Source of the DNA: Bordetella parapertussis
Lineage (GTDB): Bacteria > Pseudomonadota > Gammaproteobacteria > Burkholderiales > SG8-41
Assembly (NCBI GenBank): GCA_945885345.1
Contig: CAMCYP010000002.1
Coordinates: 124,001-188,000 of the forward strand
Direction of reading: 5' to 3'
DNA: 64,000 bases
The position numbers were made by a program, and so were the translations under genes. The notes beneath the pieces are model-generated. The model saw nothing but the letters and a program-made list of their open reading frames with translations. It did no database searches and was not told the origin of the DNA. Positions 36,073 through 45,978 of this stretch are shown piece after piece; within the stretch, counting starts at the first letter, position 1, and every line of letters starts with the position of its first letter.

Positions 36073-37122
36073 TCAGGGCAGCAATGCCACCTGGGTCAGA
36101 CCGGTATCCTCGGCCAGCCCGAACAGGATGTTCATGTTCTGCACGGCCTGCCCGGCGGCGCCTTTGACCAGGTTGTCGATCACCGACAACACGACCACGG
36201 TGTCCCCACCCTGCGGCAAATGCACGGCAATGCGGCACTGGTTGGCACCACGCACTGAACGCGTTTCGGGATGGCTGCCCGCGGGCATGACATCGACAAA
36301 CGCTTCACCGGCATAACGCTGTTCAAACAGGGTCTGCAAATCGGCGGCGGTCATCGGCTTGGTCAGGCGCGCATACAGCGTGGCATGGATGCCGCGGATC
36401 ATCGGCGTCAGATGCGGCACAAACACCAGGCCAACCGGTTTTCCGGTGACCCGCGACAGTCCCTGCGCGATTTCCGGCTGATGGCGATGCCCGCCCACGC
36501 CGTAAGCCTTGAAATTATCCGCCGCCTCGGCATGCAGGATATGGGTTTCAGCTTTGCGCCCGGCGCCGGACACGCCGGACTTGGCATCGGCAATCAGGTG
36601 ATCGGCATCGACGCACCCAGCTTCGATCAACGGCAGGAATCCCAGTTGTACAGCCGTCGGATAACAACCGGGATTGGCGATCACGCGGGCTTTTTTGATC
36701 TCGGCGCGATTGATTTCAGGCAAGGCATATACCGCCTCGGCCACCAGCTCCGGGCAAGCGTGCTTCATCTTGTAGTACTGCTCCCAGACCGCCACGTCGC
36801 GGATGCGGAAGTCAGCGGCAAGATCGATGACCTTCACCCCGGCATCGACCAACGCGCGTGCTTCCTGCATCGCCACGCCATTGGGCGTGGCAAAAAACAC
36901 CACGTCACACTGATCAAGGCCAGACGCCGCCGGTTCGCTGAAGCGCAGACTGACCCGGCCGCGCAGATTCGGAAACATCTCGGCCACCGGCATGCCGGCT
37001 TCCTTGCGCGAAGTGATCGCGCGCAACTCGGAATGCGGATGCTGAGCCAGCAAACGCAGCAGCTCAACCCCGGTATACCCGGTGCCGCCGACGATTCCCA
37101 CCTTGATGGTCTTCTGAGTCAT
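36073..37122 (-). CDS. argC: N-acetyl-gamma-glutamyl-phosphate reductase
   Basis: A 349-residue enzyme of arginine biosynthesis that reduces N-acetylglutamyl phosphate with NADPH. The cofactor turn is [18 protein letters not shown] and the catalytic cysteine is in [14 protein letters not shown]. The late histidine region is [13 protein letters not shown]. Length fits the longer ArgC type. It is followed within 4 bases by the coiled-coil membrane protein gene and lies about 110 bases after rpsI. Confidence 0.95.
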   Translation of the reverse strand: MTQKTIKVGIVGGTGYTGVELLRLLAQHPHSELRAITSRKEAGMPVAEMFPNLRGRVSLRFSEPAASGLDQCDVVFFATPNGVAMQEARALVDAGVKVIDLAADFRIRDVAVWEQYYKMKHACPELVAEAVYALPEINRAEIKKARVIANPGCYPTAVQLGFLPLIEAGCVDADHLIADAKSGVSGAGRKAETHILHAEAADNFKAYGVGGHRHQPEIAQGLSRVTGKPVGLVFVPHLTPMIRGIHATLYARLTKPMTAADLQTLFEQRYAGEAFVDVMPAGSHPETRSVRGANQCRIAVHLPQGGDTVVVLSVIDNLVKGAAGQAVQNMNILFGLAEDTGLTQVALLP

Positions 37123-37183
37123 GTCTTGCCTGCCCTCTCTGCCCGCCGACTTGTCGGCTTATAACGACATTTCCGCCAGAGAC

Positions 37184-37211
37184 GACAAAGCCGCCCTTGG
37201 GCGGCTTTGTC
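37184..37211 (-). terminator. Terminator after rpsI
   Basis: A 13-bp perfect stem (37184-37196 with 37199-37211) containing GGCGGCTTTGTC, beginning about 24 bases past the rpsI stop. It closes the rplM-rpsI transcript before argC. The tail is only moderately T-rich. Confidence 0.75.
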
Positions 37212-37234
37212 CGAACACTGTTCTGCCAAAAAAC

Positions 37235-37627
37235 TTAACGCTTGGAGAACTGCTTGCGCCGCCGCGCTTTGCGCAAACCAACTTTTTTGCGCTCGACTTC
37301 GCGCGCATCGCGCGTGACGAGGCCGGCTTTGCGCAGCACGGGTTTCAGTGCGGCGTCGTAATCGATCAGCGCGCGGGTAATGCCGTGGCGCACTGCACCG
37401 GCCTGACCGGATTCACCGCCACCGGTCACGTTGACCTTGATATCAAAGGTATCCAGCTTCTCGATCAGCGCAAGCGGCTGGCGCACGACCATGCGGCCGG
37501 TTTCGCGCGAGAAAAACTCGTCAACCGGCTTGCCGTTGACAACAATGCTGCCCTTGCCGGGCTGCAGGTAAACACGGGCCACTGCGCTTTTACGCCGGCC
37601 GGTACCGTAGTTTTTTTGAACTGCCAT
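37235..37627 (-). CDS. rpsI: 30S ribosomal protein S9
   Basis: A 130-residue S9 with [20 protein letters not shown] at the start, [15 protein letters not shown] in the middle and the basic C-terminal tail [16 protein letters not shown] that reaches the ribosomal P site. It lies 11 bases after rplM on the same strand, the universal rplM-rpsI pair. Confidence 0.98.
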   Translation of the reverse strand: MAVQKNYGTGRRKSAVARVYLQPGKGSIVVNGKPVDEFFSRETGRMVVRQPLALIEKLDTFDIKVNVTGGGESGQAGAVRHGITRALIDYDAALKPVLRKAGLVTRDAREVERKKVGLRKARRRKQFSKR

Positions 37628-37638
37628 GGTCTGTGATC

Positions 37639-38067
37639 CTAGATTTCGAGAGTCTTGGGCTGTTGCGCGACATGCGGATGATCGGCGCCGACATACGCCT
37701 TCAGCTTTTTCAGCATCGCGTAGCCAAGCGGCCCCTTGGGCAGCATGCCTTTCACTGCTTTTTCAAGCACGCGCGCCGGGAATTTTTCCTGCATCTTTTC
37801 AAAGCTGGTGGTGTAGATGCCACCGGGATAGCCACTGTGACGGTGGTAGAGCTTGTCCTTGGACTTGTTGCCGGTCACGCGCAGCTTGTCGACATTGACG
37901 ACGACGATAAAATCACCGGTGTCGATGTGGCGGGTGAACTCGGGCTTGTGTTTGCCGCGCAGGCGATGCGCGATTCCCGCGGCGAGTCGGCCCAGCACTT
38001 TGTCGGAGGCGTCGACCACGTACCAGTCACGTTGGACGTCGCTCGGTTTTGCGGAATAGGTCTTCAT
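37639..38067 (-). CDS. rplM: 50S ribosomal protein L13
   Basis: A 142-residue L13, an early assembly protein of the large subunit. Typical blocks are [34 protein letters not shown] and [19 protein letters not shown] good sigma-70 promoter lies 39-68 bases upstream. It is the first gene of the rplM-rpsI unit. Confidence 0.98.
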   Translation of the reverse strand: MKTYSAKPSDVQRDWYVVDASDKVLGRLAAGIAHRLRGKHKPEFTRHIDTGDFIVVVNVDKLRVTGNKSKDKLYHRHSGYPGGIYTTSFEKMQEKFPARVLEKAVKGMLPKGPLGYAMLKKLKAYVGADHPHVAQQPKTLEI

Positions 38068-38105
38068 GCTTGTTCCTGCGTGTTCTCTGATTCAGGGAAC
38101 CGCGA

Positions 38106-38150
38106 ATTCTATGGGAAATCAAGCGGATGTGTCAAACTTCAGACACATCC
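38106..38150 (-). promoter_or_regulatory. rplM-rpsI promoter with overlapping inverted repeat
   Basis: On the - strand a perfect TTGACA (38130-38135) is followed after 18 bases by TAGAAT (38106-38111), giving a strong sigma-70 promoter ahead of rplM. The -35 box lies partly in a 9-bp inverted repeat GGATGTGTC / GACACATCC (38125-38133 with 38142-38150, 8-base centre). A protein bound there would block the promoter. Confidence 0.7.
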
Positions 38151-38181
38151 CCGACACCGGCCATCATCACCGGGATCTGAC

Positions 38182-38210
38182 AAATAATTGTTAAAAAACA
38201 ATAACTTAAT
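38182..38210. repeat. AT-rich tract ahead of ydcF (reversed copy)
   Basis: Read on the - strand, ATTAAGTTATTGTTTTTTAA resembles the AT-rich tracts at 883 and 61476. It contains ATTGTT-AAAA-AACAAT, a small inverted repeat, and ends 3 bases before the ydcF start. It probably includes the ydcF promoter region. Confidence 0.4.
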
Positions 38211-38213
38211 ATC

Positions 38214-38972
38214 ATGCTGTCGTGGCAACTGACTAATACAGTGGTCGCACTGTTGCTGCCCCCGGGCATCCTGATTCTGCTCATGGCGGGCGGGCTGGCC
38301 TTACGCCGGACGAGACCCCGCCTCGGTACAACACTGCTCGGCAGCGGTCTGGCCGCACTGTATGTGCTGTCCATGCCACTGACTGCAGATGCACTGCTCC
38401 ATGCCCTGGAAGGTGAATCACAAGCCACGAACAACAATGGCGCTGCTGCGATCATTGTGCTGGGCGGCGGCAAATCCCATACTGCGCCGGAGTATGGCGG
38501 CGACACCATACTCGGTGCCACGCTGGTCCGGCTGCGTTACGCAGCCCATCTGCAGCGCCGCACTGGCCTGCCCATACTGGTCAGCGGCGGCAGCCCCGAA
38601 GGCAGTGCGCAAAGTGAAGCAGCGCTGATGCAGCTCACACTGCAGAATGAATTTTCGGTGCCGGTACGCTGGGCCGAAGGCACTTCCGCCAACACCCTGG
38701 AAAACGCCCGCTTCAGCTACCGCATGTTGGCCGCGGAAAACATCCGCACCATTTATCTCGTCACCCACGCCTGGCACATGCCGCGGGCACAACTCGTTTT
38801 CGAAGCTGCAGGATTCAGGGTCATTCCGGCTGCAACGGGCTATACCACGCGTTACAGGCTGACCATCCTCGATTTTCTGCCGAGTGCGCTGGCACTCCGC
38901 GACAGCGCGCTTTTTTTCCACGAAATCACCGGCATAGTCTGGTATCGTTTGCGCCTCATTTTACGGGGCTGA
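38214..38972 (+). CDS. YdcF/ElyC-family protein (DUF218)
   Basis: A 252-residue inner-membrane protein. Two hydrophobic helices occupy about residues 9-30 and 36-56, followed by a DUF218 domain: AAIIVLGGG, SGGSPEG, and VTHAWHMPRAQLVFEAAGF. ElyC, SanA and YdcF are relatives; ElyC affects peptidoglycan precursor supply in E. coli. No strong ribosome binding site is seen before the ATG. An osmC-type gene follows after 14 bases. Confidence 0.88.
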   Translation: MLSWQLTNTVVALLLPPGILILLMAGGLALRRTRPRLGTTLLGSGLAALYVLSMPLTADALLHALEGESQATNNNGAAAIIVLGGGKSHTAPEYGGDTILGATLVRLRYAAHLQRRTGLPILVSGGSPEGSAQSEAALMQLTLQNEFSVPVRWAEGTSANTLENARFSYRMLAAENIRTIYLVTHAWHMPRAQLVFEAAGFRVIPAATGYTTRYRLTILDFLPSALALRDSALFFHEITGIVWYRLRLILRG

Positions 38973-38986
38973 TCGCGGAGGCAGGC

Positions 38987-39409
38987 ATGAAAGCACGCAT
39001 CAAGTGGATCGAGAATGTCAGTTTTGTCGCCGAGTCGGGCAGCGGTCATGCGCTGGTGATTGATGGCGCGCCGGAAGGCGGCGGCCGCGACCTCGGACCA
39101 CGACCGATGGAAGTGGTGCTGATGGGCACCGGCGGCTGCACCGCCTATGATGTGATGCACATCCTGCGCAAATCGCGTGCGCCGGTCACCGATTGCGTGC
39201 TGGAAATCGACTCCGAGCGCGCCGCCGAAGACCCCAAGGTATTCACCAAAATCCATTTCCACTTCATTGTCACCGGCCGCGGCCTGAAAGCAGCGCAGGT
39301 CGAACGCGCGGTACATCTGTCGGCGGAAAAATACTGTTCGGCGTCGATCATGCTGGGCAAGACCGCAGCAATCACCCACGATTTTGAAGTGCGCGAAGCA
39401 GAAGCCTGA
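38987..39409 (+). CDS. OsmC family protein
   Basis: A 140-residue OsmC/YhfA-type protein. The family includes thiol peroxidases that use a cysteine pair. The first cysteine is in MGTGGCTAYDVMHIL, and the second is in SAEKYCSASIMLGK. GGAGG lies close upstream of the ATG, a strong ribosome site. It converges with coq7, with 6 bases between the stops. Peroxide resistance is possible, but the short YhfA-like form is less studied. Confidence 0.9.
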   Translation: MKARIKWIENVSFVAESGSGHALVIDGAPEGGGRDLGPRPMEVVLMGTGGCTAYDVMHILRKSRAPVTDCVLEIDSERAAEDPKVFTKIHFHFIVTGRGLKAAQVERAVHLSAEKYCSASIMLGKTAAITHDFEVREAEA

Positions 39410-39415
39410 TTCGGA

Positions 39416-40042
39416 TTACAGCAGAAATGAAGTTCCGGTCATCACTTTCGACGAAACCTGCATCACTGCCTTGACCGGCGCCGGCAGTTCGGCGCCACCA
39501 TGCTGGCGCGCAGTACTGGCATGGCGCGCTTCGTCAGCACACATCTGTTCCACGATGGCGCGGCTTTTCTGATCGGTCTCCGGCAGTCGTGAGAGATGCC
39601 CTTCAAGATGTTGCTCGACCTGGCGTTCGGTTTCCGCGAGAAAACCGAGGTTCCATTTGTCGCCCAGCGCACCGGCTGCAGCACCGATCGCAAACGAACC
39701 GGCATACCACAGCGGATTCAGCAGACTCTTGCGACCCCCCAGTTCGGCAATGCGTTTCTCGGTCCACGCCAGGTGTTCGGTTTCTTCCTGCGCCGCAGCT
39801 TCCAGCGCGGCGCGCGCTTTTGAATCACGCGCCGTCAGCGCCTGCCCCTGATACAGGGCCTGGGCGCAGATTTCGCCGCTGTGATTCACCCGCATCAACG
39901 CCGCCGCCAATGCGCGCTGCGCAGCATCCATATCACCATCCATCAGGTTTTCGCCGGGTATCGCGCGCGTACTGCGCGCCGGCGCAAACAACGTGCGCAG
40001 CCCCTTGTCGAAACCGATGATCAGCTCATCTATGCGCAGCAT
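39416..40042 (-). CDS. coq7: Ubiquinone biosynthesis hydroxylase Coq7
   Basis: A 208-residue carboxylate-bridged di-iron hydroxylase that performs the last ring hydroxylation in ubiquinone biosynthesis. Iron ligands are in [24 protein letters not shown] and DEARHASTA, the E-x-x-H pairs of the family. The C-terminal hydrophobic helices suit membrane-surface work. It starts 2 bases after the trpC stop and so appears to be the last gene of the trp transcript. Confidence 0.95.
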   Translation of the reverse strand: MLRIDELIIGFDKGLRTLFAPARSTRAIPGENLMDGDMDAAQRALAAALMRVNHSGEICAQALYQGQALTARDSKARAALEAAAQEETEHLAWTEKRIAELGGRKSLLNPLWYAGSFAIGAAAGALGDKWNLGFLAETERQVEQHLEGHLSRLPETDQKSRAIVEQMCADEARHASTARQHGGAELPAPVKAVMQVSSKVMTGTSFLL

Positions 40043-40044
40043 GC

Positions 40045-40842
40045 TCAGACTGCCCGACCGAACAGACGTTCCAGTTCCGCGCCCGGATCGGCAGCGCGCA
40101 TGAATGCCTCGCCGACCAGAAAACCGTGCACGGCATGGGCGCGCATTTTTTTCACATCCTGCGGCTTGAGAATGCCGCTTTCAGTGATCACCAGCCGCTC
40201 TGCCGGAATTTTTTCCAACAAATCCAACGTGGTCTCCAACGTGGTCTCGAAAGTGCGCAGGTTACGATTGTTGACGCCGATCAGCGGTGTCTTCAGTGTC
40301 AATGCCGCGGCAAGTTCAGCACCATCATGCACTTCGACCAGCACCGCCATGCCCAGATCCTGCGCCGCAGCTTCCAGTTCGCGCATGCGGCCGGCTTCCA
40401 GCGCCGCCACAATCAGCAGAATGCAGTCGGCGCCGGCAGCACGCGCCTCGTAGACCTGGTACGGATCCATCATGAAGTCCTTGCGCAATACCGGCAACCT
40501 GCAGGCGCCGCGCGCGGCTTTCAGGTCATCCAGCTTGCCCTGGAAAAACTGGCTGTCGGTCAGCACCGACAGGCAGGCCGCACCGTGGCGTTCGTAAGTG
40601 GCGGCAATCTCAGCCGGATCAAACTGCTCACGCAACACGCCCTTGCTCGGGCTGGCTTTTTTCACCTCGGCGATCACTGCTGGCCTGCCGGCAGCAATTT
40701 TGGCGCGCAGTGCACCGGCAAAATCACGCGCCGGCGCCGCAGCCCGCGCCAAAGCCTGCATCTCAGCCAGCGGCACACGCACCTGGGCTGCGCTGATTTC
40801 CTGCGCTTTCACTGCGAGTATGCGTTGCAGGATGTCAGCCAT
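40045..40842 (-). CDS. trpC: Indole-3-glycerol phosphate synthase
   Basis: A 265-residue TIM-barrel enzyme that closes the indole ring in tryptophan synthesis. Motifs include [33 protein letters not shown] and [16 protein letters not shown]. The start is the ATG before [10 protein letters not shown], which overlaps the end of trpD by 8 bases; a longer open frame upstream lies within trpD and is unlikely. Confidence 0.96.
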   Translation of the reverse strand: MADILQRILAVKAQEISAAQVRVPLAEMQALARAAAPARDFAGALRAKIAAGRPAVIAEVKKASPSKGVLREQFDPAEIAATYERHGAACLSVLTDSQFFQGKLDDLKAARGACRLPVLRKDFMMDPYQVYEARAAGADCILLIVAALEAGRMRELEAAAQDLGMAVLVEVHDGAELAAALTLKTPLIGVNNRNLRTFETTLETTLDLLEKIPAERLVITESGILKPQDVKKMRAHAVHGFLVGEAFMRAADPGAELERLFGRAV

Positions 40843-41857
40843 GGCTTTTGGTAAACGCCACGAAATGGTCGAGTTTCTGCCGCGCCGCACCGCTGGCAAT
40901 GACGGCCAGGGCTTTTTTGACACCTTCGATCAGGGTCGGCGCGAGCCCGGCGACATAAATGCTCGCGCCGGCATTCAACGCAACGATGTCGCGTGCCGCG
41001 CCCGGCTTGTTTTCCAGCGCACCCAGCAGCATGTCGCGCGACTGCTCGATACCTTCGACGCGGATCGCCGCGTTGTTGTGGCTTTTCAGCCCGACATCCG
41101 CCGGTGCCACCATGTATTCACGCACCTGGCCGTCTTTCAGCTCACCCACAGCCGTAGGTCCACTGATCGACAATTCATCGAGACCCTCCAGTCCGTGCAC
41201 GATCATCACGCGGCGGCTGCCCAGCCGCTGCAGCACGCGCGCCTGGATGCCGACCAGATCAGGATGGAACACGCCCATCACCTGCTGTTTCGCGCCCGCC
41301 GGGTTGGTCAGCGGGCCGAGGATGTTGAATATGGTTTTGACGCCGAGTTCCCGGCGCACCGGCGCGGCATGTTTCATCGCACTGTGGTGATTGGGCGCGA
41401 ACATGAAACCGATGCCGGTGGCAGCAATCGACTGCGCCACCGCTTCCGGTTTCAGGTTGATGTTGACCCCGAGCAACTCCAGCACATCGGCGCTGCCCGA
41501 TTTGCTGGAAACCGAACGTCCCCCGTGTTTGGCGATTTTTGCGCCGGCCGCAGCGGCAACAAACATCGCCGCCGTCGATACGTTGAAGGTATGCGCGGAA
41601 TCGCCACCGGTGCCGCAGGTATCGATCAGCTCCGGCGCATCAGGCACCGGAACCGCGGTGGCAAATTCGCGCATCACCGTGGCTGCTGCGGCGATTTCAC
41701 CGATGGTTTCCTTCTTGACGCGCAAGCCGGTAATGATCGCGGCAATCAGCACGGGAGATACTTCACCGCTCATGATCTGCCGCATCAGCGACAGCATCTC
41801 GTCGTGGAAAATCTCGCGATGCTCAATGATGCGCGTCAGCGCGTCCTGCGGCTTCAT
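40835..41857 (-). CDS. trpD: Anthranilate phosphoribosyltransferase
   Basis: A 340-residue enzyme that joins anthranilate to PRPP. The PRPP site is visible in [20 protein letters not shown] and the next loop in [18 protein letters not shown]. The start codon shares one base with the trpG stop (TGATG), so translation is coupled. It overlaps trpC by 8 bases downstream. Confidence 0.97.
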   Translation of the reverse strand: MKPQDALTRIIEHREIFHDEMLSLMRQIMSGEVSPVLIAAIITGLRVKKETIGEIAAAATVMREFATAVPVPDAPELIDTCGTGGDSAHTFNVSTAAMFVAAAAGAKIAKHGGRSVSSKSGSADVLELLGVNINLKPEAVAQSIAATGIGFMFAPNHHSAMKHAAPVRRELGVKTIFNILGPLTNPAGAKQQVMGVFHPDLVGIQARVLQRLGSRRVMIVHGLEGLDELSISGPTAVGELKDGQVREYMVAPADVGLKSHNNAAIRVEGIEQSRDMLLGALENKPGAARDIVALNAGASIYVAGLAPTLIEGVKKALAVIASGAARQKLDHFVAFTKSHG

Positions 41858-42426
41858 CAGCGTTTTTCCTCAAGAAAGTTCTTCAGCATCTGGTGGCCGT
41901 GCTCGGTCAGGATCGATTCCGGATGGAACTGCACGCCTTCGACGGCCAGCGTCTTGTGGCGCACGCCCATGATCTCTCCGTCGTCGGTCCAGGCCGTCAC
42001 CGCCAGACAATCCGGCAGGCTGCTGCGCTCGATTACCAGCGAATGGTAGCGCGTTGCCGAAAACGGCCGCGGCAAGCCGCGAAAGACGCCTGCACCCTCA
42101 TGCTGGATCGGTGAGGTCTTGCCGTGCATCAACTGCCGCGCATGGACGATTTTGCCGCCGAAGGCCTGGCCGATACTCTGATGGCCGAGGCAGACGCCGA
42201 GGATAGGGATTTTTCCGGCAAATTCCTTGATCAGCGGCACCGACACCCCGGCTTCATTCGGCGTGCACGGTCCCGGCGACACGACAATGCGCGCCGGCTT
42301 CAGCCGCGCGATATCGGCGAGCGTGATTTCGTCATTGCGATGCACGGCGACGTCCTCGCCGAGTTCACCGAAATACTGCACCAGATTGTAGGTGAAGGAA
42401 TCGTAGTTATCGATCATCAGTAACAT
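41857..42426 (-). CDS. trpG: Anthranilate synthase component II (glutamine amidotransferase)
   Basis: A 189-residue class I glutamine amidotransferase that supplies ammonia to TrpE, and possibly also to aminodeoxychorismate synthase. The catalytic cysteine is in [15 protein letters not shown] and the His-Glu pair in [14 protein letters not shown]. It starts 10 bases after the trpE stop and runs into trpD with a one-base overlap. Confidence 0.96.
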   Translation of the reverse strand: MLLMIDNYDSFTYNLVQYFGELGEDVAVHRNDEITLADIARLKPARIVVSPGPCTPNEAGVSVPLIKEFAGKIPILGVCLGHQSIGQAFGGKIVHARQLMHGKTSPIQHEGAGVFRGLPRPFSATRYHSLVIERSSLPDCLAVTAWTDDGEIMGVRHKTLAVEGVQFHPESILTEHGHQMLKNFLEEKR

Positions 42427-42436
42427 GACGTCCCCC

Positions 42437-43912
42437 TCAATCCAGACGCGTATCTAGACCGGCTTCGGCGATTTCGGCAGCGCGCAGCAGGGCCCGCGCC
42501 TTGCTCTGAGTTTCCTGCCATTCGGCTTCCGGCTGCGAATCGGCAACCACACCGCCGCCCGCCTGCACATGCAGGCGGCCGTCCTTGATTACCGCCGTGC
42601 GCAGGGCAATCGCCACGTCCATGTTGCCGTGAAAACCAAGATAGCCCACCGCGCCGGCATAAATGCTGCGCTTCACCGGTTCCAGCTCGTCAATGATTTC
42701 CATCGCCCGCACCTTGGGCGCACCCGATACCGTGCCCGCCGGGAAGGTCGCGCGAAGTACGTCGATTGCGTTGAGCCCGGGCTTCAGCTTCGCCTCGACA
42801 CTGGACACGATGTGCATCACATGCGAATAACGCTCGATGATCATCTGCTCAGTAACTTTGACGCTGCCGGTTTGGGCGACACGCCCCGCGTCGTTGCGGC
42901 CAAGATCGACCAGCATCAGGTGTTCAGCGCGTTCTTTCTCGTCCGCCAGCAGTTCTGTCGCCAGCGCAGCGTCTTCTTCCGGTGTGGCGCCGCGACGGCG
43001 GGTGCCGGCAATCGGCCGCACCGTGACCACGTCGCCTTCCAGCCGCGCGAGGATTTCCGGGGAGGCACCAACCACATGAAAATCGCCGAAATTGAAACAG
43101 AACATGTACGGCGAAGGATTCAGCGCGCGCAATGCCCGATACAGTGACAGCGGAGAGGCGTGGAAAGGCTTGCTCATGCGCTGCGAGGGCACCACCTGCA
43201 TGATGTCGCCTTCGAAAATATATTTTTTCGCGCGCTCCACCGCCTTGTAGTAAGCCGCCTCACCAAATCCGGACACGGCCGGTTCAGATTTTGTCGGCGC
43301 ACTTTCCGGCAATTTCACTGGCGCACGCAGTTTTTCCAGCAGCACCGCCAGGCGCGCGCGCGCCGCGGCATACGCGCCGGGTTTGCCCGGTTCGGCATAC
43401 ACCACCAGCGACAGCTTGCCCGACAGGTTATCGACGATGGCGATTTCCTCGGATACCAGCAGCAGGATGTCGGGTGTGCCCAGTTCGTCGCGCTTGTCAC
43501 TGCGCGCAAGCCGCTTTTCAATGTAGCGCACGGTGTCGTAGCCGAAATAACCGACCAGCCCGCCGCAGAAACGCGGCAGTCGCGGATCGGTCGCGACCTT
43601 GAAGCGTTTCAGGTAATTTTCGACGAAGGCCAGCGGGTCATCAGCTTCCTCGCGCAGCGTCTCGACGCCGTCACGAACCTCGATGCAGCTGTGGTCGCGC
43701 ACTTCGATGCGGGCGACGGCGGCGAGGCCGATGAAGGAATACCGTCCGAAACGCTCACCCCCGACCACCGATTCCAGCAGATAGCTGTACGGCTGGTTGG
43801 CGAGCTTCAGATAGATCGACAGCGGCGTGTCGAGGTCGGCAAAGGTTTCGAGCACCACCGGCACACGGTTGTAGCCCGCGGCGGCGAGTCGATCAAATTC
43901 AGATTCAGTCAT
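42437..43912 (-). CDS. trpE: Anthranilate synthase component I
   Basis: A 491-residue chorismate-using enzyme that commits carbon to tryptophan. [19 protein letters not shown] contains the LLES motif that binds tryptophan for feedback inhibition. Catalytic blocks are [28 protein letters not shown] and [18 protein letters not shown]. The ATG chosen has GGAG 6 bases upstream. The first gene of the trp run, it lies 60 bases after a short Trp-rich open frame that probably attenuates it. Confidence 0.97.
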   Translation of the reverse strand: MTESEFDRLAAAGYNRVPVVLETFADLDTPLSIYLKLANQPYSYLLESVVGGERFGRYSFIGLAAVARIEVRDHSCIEVRDGVETLREEADDPLAFVENYLKRFKVATDPRLPRFCGGLVGYFGYDTVRYIEKRLARSDKRDELGTPDILLLVSEEIAIVDNLSGKLSLVVYAEPGKPGAYAAARARLAVLLEKLRAPVKLPESAPTKSEPAVSGFGEAAYYKAVERAKKYIFEGDIMQVVPSQRMSKPFHASPLSLYRALRALNPSPYMFCFNFGDFHVVGASPEILARLEGDVVTVRPIAGTRRRGATPEEDAALATELLADEKERAEHLMLVDLGRNDAGRVAQTGSVKVTEQMIIERYSHVMHIVSSVEAKLKPGLNAIDVLRATFPAGTVSGAPKVRAMEIIDELEPVKRSIYAGAVGYLGFHGNMDVAIALRTAVIKDGRLHVQAGGGVVADSQPEAEWQETQSKARALLRAAEIAEAGLDTRLD

Positions 43913-43920
43913 GTCTTGCT

Positions 43921-43972
43921 CCACAAAAACAGTACGGGTACGGAAACGGAACAGCCGTCCGGCAACGCGCGA
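43921..43972 (-). promoter_or_regulatory. Candidate trp attenuator region
   Basis: Between the leader peptide stop and trpE, the - strand reads a possible stem (CGGACGG near 43955-43961 with CCGTTTCCG at 43941-43949, two bases bulged), then GTACCCGTAC and a run of five T at 43925-43929. A second hairpin, CGCGAT / ATCGCG, spans the end of the leader peptide itself. The layout fits attenuation, but the terminator stem is weak by eye and needs folding calculations. Confidence 0.4.
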
Positions 43973-44041
43973 TCAGCAACGCCAATCGCGACGCCAGCGC
44001 CAAGCGCCAGACACCGTTTTCAACCTCATCGGGAGCAACAC
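43973..44041 (-). CDS. trpL: Probable trp operon leader peptide
   Basis: A tiny open frame just upstream of trpE. From the ATG at 44029 it reads MRLKTVSGAWRWRRDWRC and stops: three Trp among 18 residues, clustered as WRWRRDW near the end, the hallmark of a trp leader. A GTG at 44041 in the same frame gives 22 residues and has AAAAAGG with 7-base spacing. That GTG begins 2 bases after the gph stop codon, so it is the better start. CGCGAT and ATCGCG flank the last Trp codon and the stop, so a stalled ribosome would change local folding. Function is inferred from composition and position. Confidence 0.7.
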   Translation of the reverse strand: MLLPMRLKTVSGAWRWRRDWRC

Positions 44042-44043
44042 GA

Positions 44044-44730
44044 TTAAACCTTTTTAATCAATGGGATACATTCAGTCAGCGCGCCTACTATAGCATCAAC
44101 ATCCAGGCTCTGCACAGCCAGCCCCTCGTTGTAGCCGTAAGGCACGCAGAATACCGGGCAGCCCGCCGCGCGTGCCGCCTGCACGTCATTCACCGAGTCA
44201 CCAATCATCAGCATGTGCCCGGGCGCCACGCCGAACTGCGCGCAGGCATGCAGCAACTGCATGGGATCGGGTTTTTTGCGTGCGAGCGTGTCGCCGGAAA
44301 TGGTCTGCGCAAAAAACGCGGCCATGCCCATGCGCTCGAGCAACGGCAGCGTGAACGCAGCGGATTTGTTGGTGACACAGGCCAGCGGGAAACCGCCGGC
44401 GCGGAATTGCTCCAGCCCTTCTCTGACGCCGGGGTACACGGTGGTGTAGCGGCCATTAACCTCGGTATAAAACCGCTCGAACACCGGCAACGCCTCTGCC
44501 ATTGCCGCGGCATCGGTATGGCCGTCGATATCGCGCGCCAGCGCGCGCTCGACCAGCCGCGGAATACCTTTGCCGACGAAGGTGCGCACAGTATCCAGCG
44601 GCAACGGTGCATGGCCCAGCGCCTCCAGCATCAGATTGGTTGCGGCAGCGAGATCGGGGATGGTATCGAGCAGGGTGCCGTCGAGATCGATCATCACGGC
44701 CTGCACGGCAATCGGAAACGTTTTTTTCAT
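44044..44730 (-). CDS. gph: Phosphoglycolate phosphatase
   Basis: A 228-residue HAD hydrolase that dephosphorylates 2-phosphoglycolate. Motif I is VMIDLDGTLLDTIPDL, motif II ACVTNKS, motif III with the K of ARKKPDPMQLL and motif IV MIGDSVNDVQAARAAG. It lies between rpe and the trp leader on the same strand, the common rpe-gph-trpE order of Proteobacteria. Its last codons supply the ribosome binding site for the leader peptide. Confidence 0.94.
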   Translation of the reverse strand: MKKTFPIAVQAVMIDLDGTLLDTIPDLAAATNLMLEALGHAPLPLDTVRTFVGKGIPRLVERALARDIDGHTDAAAMAEALPVFERFYTEVNGRYTTVYPGVREGLEQFRAGGFPLACVTNKSAAFTLPLLERMGMAAFFAQTISGDTLARKKPDPMQLLHACAQFGVAPGHMLMIGDSVNDVQAARAAGCPVFCVPYGYNEGLAVQSLDVDAIVGALTECIPLIKKV

Positions 44731-44796
44731 GAGTCAGCTGCTGCAAACGGCGGGGCAACGCGGCTCATCGGCCACGACGCCGCACTGCCGAAGAGT

Positions 44797-45459
44797 TCAG
44801 GATTTGGCGAGTGCTGCGCGCATCGCCGCGATGGTGGCTTTGTAGTCCTTGGTACCGAATATCGCCGAGCCCGCGACGAAGGTATCCGCCCCGGCTTTGG
44901 CAATTTCCGCGATGTTGTCGGTTTTAACGCCGCCATCCACTTCCAGCCAGATGTCGCGGCCGCTTTGATCGATGCGCTTGCGCACTGCCGCAAGCTTGGC
45001 CAGCGCACCCGGAATGAACACCTGTCCACCGAAGCCTGGATTCACCGACATGATCAGCACCAGGTCGAGTTTGTCGAGCACGTGGTCGAGATAATCCAGA
45101 GGCGTCGCCGGATTGAACACCAGCCCGGCCCTGCAGCCGTGTTCCTTGATCAGACTGATGGTGCGATCAATGTGTTCGGAGGCTTCCGGATGGAAGGAAA
45201 TGATGTTGGCGCCGGCCTTGGCGAAATCCGGCACGATGCGATCCACCGGCTTCACCATCAGGTGCACGTCGATCGGCACCTTGACCAGCGGGCGGATGGC
45301 CTGGCACACCAGCGGCCCGATCGTCAGGTTGGGCACATAGTGATTGTCCATCACGTCAAAATGGATCAGGTCGGCGCCGGCGGCGACCACCGCCTGCACT
45401 TCATCGCCCAGACGGGCAAAGTCGGCGGACAGGATGCTGGGCGCAAGGCGATGGGTCAT
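44797..45459 (-). CDS. rpe: Ribulose-phosphate 3-epimerase
   Basis: A 220-residue TIM-barrel metalloenzyme of the pentose phosphate and Calvin pathways. Metal and catalytic residues lie in [41 protein letters not shown] and [12 protein letters not shown]. It is the first gene of the rpe-gph-trp run and divergent from apaG; the 121-base gap should hold both promoters. Confidence 0.97.
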   Translation of the reverse strand: MTHRLAPSILSADFARLGDEVQAVVAAGADLIHFDVMDNHYVPNLTIGPLVCQAIRPLVKVPIDVHLMVKPVDRIVPDFAKAGANIISFHPEASEHIDRTISLIKEHGCRAGLVFNPATPLDYLDHVLDKLDLVLIMSVNPGFGGQVFIPGALAKLAAVRKRIDQSGRDIWLEVDGGVKTDNIAEIAKAGADTFVAGSAIFGTKDYKATIAAMRAALAKS

Positions 45460-45580
45460 GGCTGGATCCGGATCAATGACGATGAATAGCGACGGGGGAA
45501 TTCTACCCGTTCCCGCCGTTTTCTACCCGTGCGGGGAAGCGGAACTTCCGCAGGCGCGCCGCGGATGCGAGAATACGGCC

Positions 45581-45961
45581 ATGACCGCAAACAAATATCA
45601 CATCACTGTTTCGCCGCGTGCGAGCTACATCGCGGAACAGTCCGACGCAGAGGCCGATCGTTACGCGTTCGCCTACACCATCACCATCACCAACACCGGC
45701 GAAGTGCCGGCGCAGCTGCTGAGCCGCCACTGGATCATCACCGACGCCAACAACCTGGTGCAGGAAGTCAAAGGCCAGGGTGTGGTCGGTGCCCAGCCGA
45801 AACTGAAACCCGGCGAAAGTTTCGAGTACACCAGCGGTTCGGTACTGACCACGCCGGTGGGCACCATGCGCGGCGCCTACCAGATGGTGGCCGAGGACGG
45901 CACACGCTTTGACGCGACCATCCCGGAATTCACCTTGTCCGCACCCCGCGTGCTGCACTGA
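45581..45961 (+). CDS. apaG: ApaG protein
   Basis: A 126-residue ApaG (DUF525) protein with a fibronectin-III-like beta fold. The family stretches are YAFAYTITITNTGEVPAQLL, SRHWIITDANN and GVVGAQPKLKPGESFEYTSG, with the late GTMRGAYQMV. The ATG is fixed by homology; the open frame continues upstream without reason. ApaG may bind nucleotides or metals, but its exact role is unsettled. It is the first gene of a + strand run with the methyltransferase 17 bases later. Confidence 0.95.
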   Translation: MTANKYHITVSPRASYIAEQSDAEADRYAFAYTITITNTGEVPAQLLSRHWIITDANNLVQEVKGQGVVGAQPKLKPGESFEYTSGSVLTTPVGTMRGAYQMVAEDGTRFDATIPEFTLSAPRVLH

Positions 45962-45978
45962 TCTCCGGTTCCTGCGGT

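Noticed and set aside
40598-42049. A 483-codon + strand frame opposite trpC-trpD
   Set aside because: It covers two certain genes on the other strand and its product has no domain pattern.
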